Below, piece by piece: positions 58,350 through 64,000 of a stretch of 64,000 nt of DNA (within the stretch, counting starts at the first letter, position 1; every line of letters begins with the position of its first letter). Made by a program: the position numbers and the translations under genes. Source of the stretch: Vibrio aestivus (GTDB lineage: Bacteria > Pseudomonadota > Gammaproteobacteria > Enterobacterales > Vibrionaceae); assembly GCA_003263845.1 (NCBI GenBank), contig JYJN01000149.1, forward strand, positions 85,973 to 149,972, written 5' to 3'. The notes beneath the pieces are model-generated. The model saw only the letters and a list, made by a program, of their open reading frames with translations. It was not told where the DNA came from and made no database searches.

Positions 58350-59934
58350 TTATGCTTCTACTTGGCGGCTAACTTTGTCAGCAGCAGAGTGTTCACCTTG
58401 CTCGAAGTGGTAGCGACCAGTTTTCAGGCTGCTTGGACCTTTACGAGCAAACTTCAGCATTAAGTAAACTTCTGCAATCAGGAACACTGTGTATAGCGCG
58501 ATGATTGCAAATAGCGATGTCCACAATTGTTGAACGGTAAGCGCAGATGCGGCTACGTGTACAGGTAGAATTTCACCAACTGCCCAAGCTGACGGCCATA
58601 TTCCGCAACAAACCAACCGGCTTCAACCGCGATCCATGGTAGAGGTAGCTGAACAACGCCGCTTTAAGAATCCATGGTTTTTGTTCGATCTTCTGACGAC
58701 ATGTTTGAATGAACGCCGCACCAAATACGAATAGCATGATCATGCCGCAACCAACCATGATACGGAATGACCAGAACAGTGGCCATACGGTTGGAATTGA
58801 ATCGTCAGCTGCAAGTTGAATTTGCTCTTCTGTCGCGTCTACTACGTTTTCTGTGTAACGTTTTAGAAGTAAGCCATAACCGAGGTCGTTCTTCACTTCA
58901 TCAAACGCAGTCATGTTTTCTTCTGACTTGTCACCTGCACGGAGTTTCTCAAGCAGTTCGTATGCGTACATGCCATTGCGAATACGTACAATGTGCTCGT
59001 CACGCAGATCGCGAAGACCTGTCACCTCTTCATCAAGAGAACGCGTTGCGATGATACCCATTAAGTATGGGATCTTAATGGCGTAGTCTGTTTCCATCGT
59101 TTCTTGATTAGGAATACCTACCACGGTAAAGGAAGCCGGCGCTTCTTGCGTGTGCCATTCAGACTCAATCGCCGCAAGTTTAACGCGCTGTACGTCACCC
59201 AGCTCGTAGCCTGACTCATCGCCAAGTACGATAGTCGACAAGATAGCAGCCATACCGAAAGATGCTGCAATGGCGAATGAACGACGTGCAAAAGCAACAT
59301 CACGGCCTTTCAGTAGGTAGTAAGCACTGATACTCAATACGAACATCGCACCCGTTGTATAGCCTGAAGCTACTGTGTGTACGAATTTAACCTGAGCCAC
59401 CGGGTTTAGAACAACTTCAGCGAAACTCACCATTTCCATACGCATGGTTTCGAAGTTGAACTCAGCGCCTACTGGGTTTTGCATCCAGCCGTTCGCAACA
59501 AGAATCCACAATGCAGAGAAGTTAGAACCTAGCGCAACTAACCATGTTACACACAAGTGCTGACGTTTAGATAAACGATCCCAACCGAAGAAGAATAGAC
59601 CAACAAAAGTAGATTCTAGGAAGAAAGCAACCAGTGCTTCAATCGCAAGCGGCGCACCGAAGATATCGCCTACATAGTGAGAATAGTAAGACCAGTTCGT
59701 TCCGAATTGGAACTCCATGGTTAAGCCAGTGGCAACGCCTAGGGCGAAGTTAATACCAAATAGCTTACCCCAGAACTTTGTCATGTCCTTGTAGATTTGC
59801 TTTCCGGTCATTACATAAACTGACTCCATGATGGCTAGCAAGAACGCTAAGCCTAAAGTCAGTGGTACGAATAGGAAGTGATACATCGCGGTGATCGCAA
59901 ACTGCAATCGCGACAGATCAACAACATCAATCAT
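58350..59934 (-). CDS. cydA: CydA, cytochrome bd ubiquinol oxidase subunit I (two frameshifts)
   Basis: ATG 59934 ([20 protein letters not shown]). It carries haem ligands (His19 in AMYHFLF; His and Met further on) and the Q-loop (GFNxEDE-type region replaced by [13 protein letters not shown]). The C-terminal [18 protein letters not shown] block is recovered by adding one C near 58645 and one near 58592. The repaired length is 528 aa (E. coli 522). Bd oxidase reduces O2 to water with quinol under low oxygen and resists NO, cyanide and peroxide. Upstream FNR boxes agree with oxygen control. Confidence 0.95.
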
Positions 59935-60148
59935 GGTAGCTCCTATGTGTCGGCTGACAGACACGTATGTACATATGTGCATTTACGGAGTATTCATCCT
60001 ACTCCCTTCAGCTGTTAAAACTATGAAACAACTGTTGCAAACATGATTATTAATAGTTAGTTTTTTGTTAAGCTTCAGCTAATGTAGCTGACACTAATAT
60101 TAATACTTCAAGAAATCACTTTCAAAAGTTTCAGACTGGGCGCCGCTT

Positions 60149-60162
60149 TGATTTAAATCAAC
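60149..60162. promoter_or_regulatory. FNR box 1, cyd promoter
   Basis: TTGATTTAAATCAA, an exact match to TTGAT-N4-ATCAA and a perfect palindrome, 215 bases upstream of the cydA ATG. Confidence 0.85.
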
Positions 60163-60199
60163 AATTGACACGCCAAAATGGGCCAAAAAACCACCAACT

Positions 60200-60213
60200 T
60201 GATTTAAATCAAC
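60200..60213. promoter_or_regulatory. FNR box 2, cyd promoter
   Basis: Identical TTGATTTAAATCAA, centred 51 bases upstream of box 1. About five helical turns apart, so both dimers would lie on the same face of the DNA. Two sites suggest FNR repression at very low oxygen as well as activation. Confidence 0.85.
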
Positions 60214-60338
60214 TTAGATTTCATACAGATTGTTACACCCATGTTTCACCATGCATAAAGTAGGGATACCCATACAACATCTGTACAACATTTACTCACA
60301 GCGCGTTACTCACAAAGAGGTAGGTGAATTTGCAATTG

Positions 60339-60354
60339 CGTGACTTTGATCACA
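60339..60354. promoter_or_regulatory. CRP site candidate
   Basis: CGTGA-N6-TCACA, one mismatch from the CRP consensus, in the divergent space between cydA and ruvB. Confidence 0.55.
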
Positions 60355-60356
60355 AA

Positions 60357-60387
60357 ACATAAAAGCCAAGCAATAATGCTTGGCTTT
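60357..60387 (-). terminator. Terminator after ruvB
   Basis: AAAGCCAAGC/GCTTGGCTTT stem with 6-nt loop. The minus strand continues with TTTTATGTTTT. Confidence 0.82.
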
Positions 60388-60426
60388 GGAAAATGATTTT
60401 TCAAAAATGAGAAAAAAGCAAAAAAA

Positions 60427-61434
60427 CTACTGTTTATCGATACCAAAGTGGAGATAAGCTCTATCTGTTGCAATGCGTCCTCTAGGTGTTCGCTGTAGAT
60501 ACCCTTGTTGAATTAGATAAGGTTCCAACACATCTTCAATCGTATCTTTCTCCTCACCGATGGCCGCCGCCATATTATCTAAGCCAACAGGACCACCACC
60601 AAACTTTTCCATGATCGCAAGCAGTAGCTTTCTATCCATATAGTCAAAGCCTTGCGCATCAACATCGAGCATGTTTAGAGCTCTATCCGCAACATCAGCG
60701 CAGATATGGCCATTGCCTTTTACTTCCGCATAGTCACGAACACGGCGTAACAATCGGTTTGCGATTCGAGGAGTCCCGCGAGCACGGCGCGCAACTTCTA
60801 AAGCCCCTTCCGGCTCCATTGACAAGTTTAAACAATCTGCGCTTCGTTGAACGATAGTTTTTAGATCAGCAATCTTATAATACTCAAGCCTTTGCGTGAT
60901 GCCGAAGCGGTCGCGCAGTGGTGATGTTAGCGAACCTGCACGTGTTGTCGCGCCAATCAAAGTAAATGGAGGCAAATCTATTTTGATCGAGCGAGCGGCA
61001 GGTCCTTCCCCGATCATAATGTCGAGTTGATAATCTTCCATCGCTGGATACAGCACTTCTTCAACCATTGGGCTTAAGCGATGAATTTCATCGATGAACA
61101 ACACATCGTTTTCTTCAAGATTGGTCAACAACGCAGCTAAGTCGCCTGCCTTTTCTAACACGGGGCCAGAGGTTGTACGAATGTTTACTTCCATCTCATT
61201 GGCGACAATGTTGGCCAAGGTGGTTTTACCTAGTCCAGGAGGTCCAAAGATAAGTAGATGATCTAAGGCTTCATTACGTAGTTGAGCCGCCTTAATGAAG
61301 ATTTCCATTTGATCACGTACATGATCTTGCCCTTGATAGTCCGCTAATTTCTTTGGGCGAATTGCTCTGTCAATGACATCTTCTTCTTTAAAAACCGGAC
61401 TGTCCGGTGCAATTAGGCGATCTGCTTCGATCAT
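60427..61434 (-). CDS. ruvB: RuvB, Holliday junction branch-migration ATPase
   Basis: A 335-aa AAA+ motor: Walker [16 protein letters not shown] (~63), Walker [11 protein letters not shown] (~112), sensor 1 GATTRAG, arginine finger SPLRDRFG, and a C-terminal winged helix ([10 protein letters not shown]). Works with RuvA. Intact. Confidence 0.98.
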   Translation of the reverse strand: MIEADRLIAPDSPVFKEEDVIDRAIRPKKLADYQGQDHVRDQMEIFIKAAQLRNEALDHLLIFGPPGLGKTTLANIVANEMEVNIRTTSGPVLEKAGDLAALLTNLEENDVLFIDEIHRLSPMVEEVLYPAMEDYQLDIMIGEGPAARSIKIDLPPFTLIGATTRAGSLTSPLRDRFGITQRLEYYKIADLKTIVQRSADCLNLSMEPEGALEVARRARGTPRIANRLLRRVRDYAEVKGNGHICADVADRALNMLDVDAQGFDYMDRKLLLAIMEKFGGGPVGLDNMAAAIGEEKDTIEDVLEPYLIQQGYLQRTPRGRIATDRAYLHFGIDKQ

Positions 61435-61506
61435 ATTGTGTTCCTAATGGGCATTCGCTAGAGGTAATAATGGATACAGTGACACTGGTGCGCACTAACC
61501 TAAAGA

Positions 61507-62121
61507 TTAAACCATTGACTTCAATGCTTCACGGATCAGCATTTCACTGGTCATGTCTGGCTTGGCGATCTGAGACACCACTTTAGAGGCTTGCGTTGGT
61601 TTGTAACCCAGCGCCAACAGTGCACTCACGGCTTCATCCACCGCACTCTCGGCACTTGGTGCGCCGCTGTCCATTGGTGCAGCGTCTGTTGCTGGGGTGA
61701 ATAGGTCACCCTCGCCCCACCCTTTCAAGCGATCTTTCATCTCTACGACCAATCGCTCTGCCGTTTTCTTACCAACACCTGGCAACTTAACTAAGGTCGA
61801 AATATCTTCACGCTCTACACAAGACACAAATTGCATTGCCGTCATGCCAGATAGAATTCCCAAGCCCAACTTCGGACCTACGCCGTTTGCTTTGATCACT
61901 TCTCTGAATAAAGCGCGCTCTTTAACTGTATTAAAACCATAAAGTAACTGAGCATCTTCGCGAACAACAAAATGAGTATAGATGATAGCCTCATCACCAA
62001 CATTTGGCAGCTCGTAAAAGCAGCTCATCGGCATTTGTACTTCATAGCCAACACCATTCACTTCAATTAATAGTTCAGGTGGCTGTTTCTCAATAAGTGT
62101 ACCGCGCAGACGTCCGATCAA
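61507..62121 (-). CDS. ruvA: RuvA, Holliday junction binding protein
   Basis: A 204-aa protein beginning [12 protein letters not shown], with helix-hairpin-helix motifs ([18 protein letters not shown]) and a C-terminal RuvB-binding domain ([20 protein letters not shown]). The family starts MIGRLRG. The only codon at that place is TTG (62121), so I use it as the start; the upstream in-frame extension is not conserved. E. coli RuvA is 203 aa. It lies 72 bases before ruvB. ruvC is not next to it. Confidence 0.94.
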   Translation of the reverse strand: MIGRLRGTLIEKQPPELLIEVNGVGYEVQMPMSCFYELPNVGDEAIIYTHFVVREDAQLLYGFNTVKERALFREVIKANGVGPKLGLGILSGMTAMQFVSCVEREDISTLVKLPGVGKKTAERLVVEMKDRLKGWGEGDLFTPATDAAPMDSGAPSAESAVDEAVSALLALGYKPTQASKVVSQIAKPDMTSEMLIREALKSMV

Positions 62122-62223
62122 AATGGAATCCTTAGTTCTAATTCTATAATTTGACGATGATAATAAATAACTGGATGGATAGCCAGTAGAAGTATTTGTC
62201 GATTGACTATCTACAGCAAAAAT

Positions 62224-62254
62224 AAAAAAGGGCCCACACAACGGTGAACCCTTA
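62224..62254 (-). terminator. Possible terminator after aroA
   Basis: An imperfect AAGGG/GCCCTT-type stem with a long loop, then a T run on the minus strand. Weak hairpin, but the position between aroA and ruvA fits. Confidence 0.5.
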
Positions 62255-62299
62255 CACAACTTAGAGTCGCATATTTAGCTTATGACTCGTTAACAATGA

Positions 62300-63585
62300 T
62301 CAAGCAGACTGGCTCAGGCCTTTTAGTTTATCAAAGTAGTCAGGGAAGGTTTTAGAAGTACAACCTGGATCGTTAATGGTCACTGGCGTATCACTCAATG
62401 CAACTAACGAGAAACACATAGCCATACGGTGATCATCGTACGTATCGATTGCTGCGTGCTGTAGGTTATCTGTTGGCGTCACGACAATATAATCATGACC
62501 CTCTTCAACTTCAGCGCCCACTTTACGTAGCTCTGTTGCCATCGCCGCAAGACGGTCTGTCTCTTTCACGCGCCAGTTATACACGTTACGGATTGCTGTT
62601 GTACCTTTTGCAAACAAAGCTGTTGTTGCAATAGTCATCGCTGCATCTGGGATATGGTTGAAATCAAGGTCAACCGCTTTAAGCTCACCCACACGAGAGA
62701 TAACATAGTCATCACCCCATTCAATTTCAGCACCCATCTTTTCAAGTGCATCAGCAAACTGAATATCGCCTTGGATGCTATTGCGGCCAATTCCGGTAAC
62801 TTTAATTTCACCACCTTTGATAGCCGCCGCAGCTAGAAAGTAAGACGCCGAAGAAGCATCGCCTTCGACCAAGAAGTCGCCCGGCGCTACGTAAGTTTGG
62901 CCGCTTCGAATAACGAACTCTTGATAGTCGTTATTTTCCACATCCACACCAAACTGCTTCATGATATGAAGCGTAATATCAATGTACGGTTTAGAAACCA
63001 GTTCACCTTCGATCTCAATCGTAACATCAGATTGAGCAAGAGGAGCTGACATCAAAAAAGCGGTCAAAAATTGGCTAGAGATTGAACCATCAATCTTAAC
63101 TTTACCGCCTTTAAGGCCAGTACCTTGAATTTTTAGTGGTGGGTAATTTTCGTTTTCTAGATATTCAACCTGAGCACCCGCTTCACGGAGGGCATCGACA
63201 AGATGGCCGATTGGAGCTCTTTCATGCGCGGTTCACCAGTAAGTACGTACTCACCCGTACCCAAACAAAGTGCTGCAGCTAATGGGCGCATTGCCGTACC
63301 CGCATTACCTAGAAAAAGCTCAAGCGCTTCTGGAGCAGCAAACGCTTTTCCTAACCCTTGCACTTCACAGACTGTTTTGTCTTCAGACAGTTTATATTCG
63401 ACGCCAAGCAGTTTAAGCGCATTTAACATGTGACGAATATCGTCACTATCAAGCAAGTTAGTTAGACGAGTTGTGCCACTTGCTAGAGCGGCCAGTAGCA
63501 ACGCTCGGTTAGATACACTTTTTGAACCTGGCAAATTGACTTCGCCATTAACTTTAGAAATTGGTTGTAACGTTAGGCTTTCCAT
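62300..63585 (-). CDS. aroA: AroA, 5-enolpyruvylshikimate-3-phosphate synthase (one frameshift)
   Basis: Shikimate pathway enzyme that joins phosphoenolpyruvate and shikimate-3-phosphate. ATG 63585 ([20 protein letters not shown]) matches E. coli exactly in start. Other motifs are [32 protein letters not shown] (glyphosate-binding loop, Gly at the class I position), GEPRMKERPIGHL and [13 protein letters not shown]. One base is missing near 63218 (ERPIG expected). Repair gives 428 aa (E. coli 427). Confidence 0.96.
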
Positions 63586-63750
63586 TAATGCTGTCATTCC
63601 TTGGTCATTCACTGGTCTCCGGTGAAGTGAATGATGAATAATTCTTCGTACTTGCAGACTATCGAACTTTGGTTTTTAACTCCAGACCCAATCCACTAAA
63701 TAAGCTGAATATTTACTCACTTAATTTGATTACAGCTTAATCAGAGCGTT

Positions 63751-64000
63751 CTAGTACGTAATGTCCACCCTAACACCATCGCTAAAGTACAAAATTCTTA
63801 CTGGATTGCCTTTTTCAAACAACATTTGGTTATCGAAATCTTGGATAACATTAACAAGCTGACCGGATTCGGTTTCGATTAGAAGTTCGACCAGCCGGTA
63901 TTCCACCACTCGGTCTCGATTCCAGTTGTTACTCGCAACGGATGCACCCGCAACCGCGCCAACCGCCGTCGCGACCTCTTTCCCTGTGCCGCCCCCAAAC
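63751..64000 (-). CDS. Glycine-zipper outer-membrane protein (SlyB/Pcp-like), 3' end
   Basis: The gene runs off the right edge; only the C-terminal ~82 residues are here. They start with GGGTGKEVATAVGAVAGASV, a glycine-zipper motif, then NRDRVVEYRLVELLIETESG and a beta-rich end (VNVIQDFDNQMLFEKGNPV), with stop TAG at 63751-63753. This is the pattern of SlyB/Pcp-type outer-membrane lipoproteins. The N-terminus with its lipobox lies outside the window. Confidence 0.75.
   Translation of the reverse strand, partial: FGGGTGKEVATAVGAVAGASVASNNWNRDRVVEYRLVELLIETESGQLVNVIQDFDNQMLFEKGNPVRILYFSDGVRVDITY

Larger units (their letters stand above)
59935..60426. other. Regulatory region upstream of cydA
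   Basis: About 490 bases without a gene. It holds two perfect FNR-type boxes (60149-60162 and 60200-60213), a CRP-type site (60339-60354) and the ruvB terminator (60357-60387). The long leader of ~210 bases between the nearest FNR box and the cydA ATG suggests several promoters or ArcA sites, which I could not place. Confidence 0.6.

Noticed and set aside
1074..63585. Widespread pseudogenisation (reductive genome)
   Set aside because: Breaks hit essential genes, are nearly all single bases at homopolymers, and leave the remaining codons conserved. Sequencing error explains this better.

Overview
The window looks like a piece of a Vibrio-type (Vibrionaceae) chromosome. Many neighbourhoods are the ones expected there: panP-hexR-alcohol dehydrogenase-grxA-ybjL, psrA-fadE-fabV, ybgC-tolQRAB-pal-cpoB, cydABX-ybgE, ruvAB, a tRNA-Ser(GGA), alaE, and a Zur-controlled ShyB-type endopeptidase. 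The species cannot be fixed from sequence alone.

Layout. 1-15.3 kb: 3' end of panP, hexR, an iron-type alcohol dehydrogenase, glutaredoxin 1, a YbjL-family transporter, an exported Ig-like protein, fabV, fadE, psrA, a TPR-GGDEF diguanylate cyclase, a PLP deaminase and a small DUF1496-type exported protein. 15.4-22 kb: an HDOD protein and then a zinc-limitation block (ShyB-like M23 endopeptidase, aspartoacylase, histidine-rich COG0523 GTPase, alternative dihydroorotase, Zur). Two identical palindromic Zur-box candidates lie in this block. 22.05-44.76 kb: a genomic island, flanked by direct repeats that overlap the 3' end of tRNA-Ser(GGA). It carries only defence-type genes and no recognisable integrase. 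44.9-64 kb: alaE, a hybrid sensor kinase, a UPF0149 protein, a K+ channel, nadA, the Tol-Pal operon, the cytochrome bd operon with its FNR-type regulatory region, ruvB-ruvA, aroA and the end of a glycine-zipper protein.

The island has two tightly packed leftward operons plus a divergent WYL (BrxR/CapW-like) regulator. The promoter-proximal operon encodes a helicase-nuclease and an Argonaute-like partner that I read as DdmD and DdmE (plasmid elimination, known from Vibrio cholerae). These are followed without real gaps by an SRA-HNH modification-dependent endonuclease, a Nudix hydrolase and a DUF2075 P-loop protein with an N-terminal PD-(D/E)xK-like motif. The second operon encodes an excisionase-type HTH protein, an SNF2 helicase, a type III-like adenine methyltransferase, an AAA/TOPRIM OLD-like ATPase, a type III Res-like helicase-nuclease and a phospholipase D-type nuclease. 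Its composition resembles Hma/DISARM-type systems without being a clear copy of either.

Caution on quality. I count about 27 single-base frameshifts in 21 genes, including cydA, cydB, tolA, tolQ, aroA and fabV. Most can be repaired by adding or removing one base in or next to a short homopolymer, and repair restores normal family lengths. I therefore treat them as probable sequencing errors and report repaired gene spans. Three real small genes (cydX, a 58-aa HTH protein and a frameshifted DUF1496-type protein) were found by reading the sequence directly.
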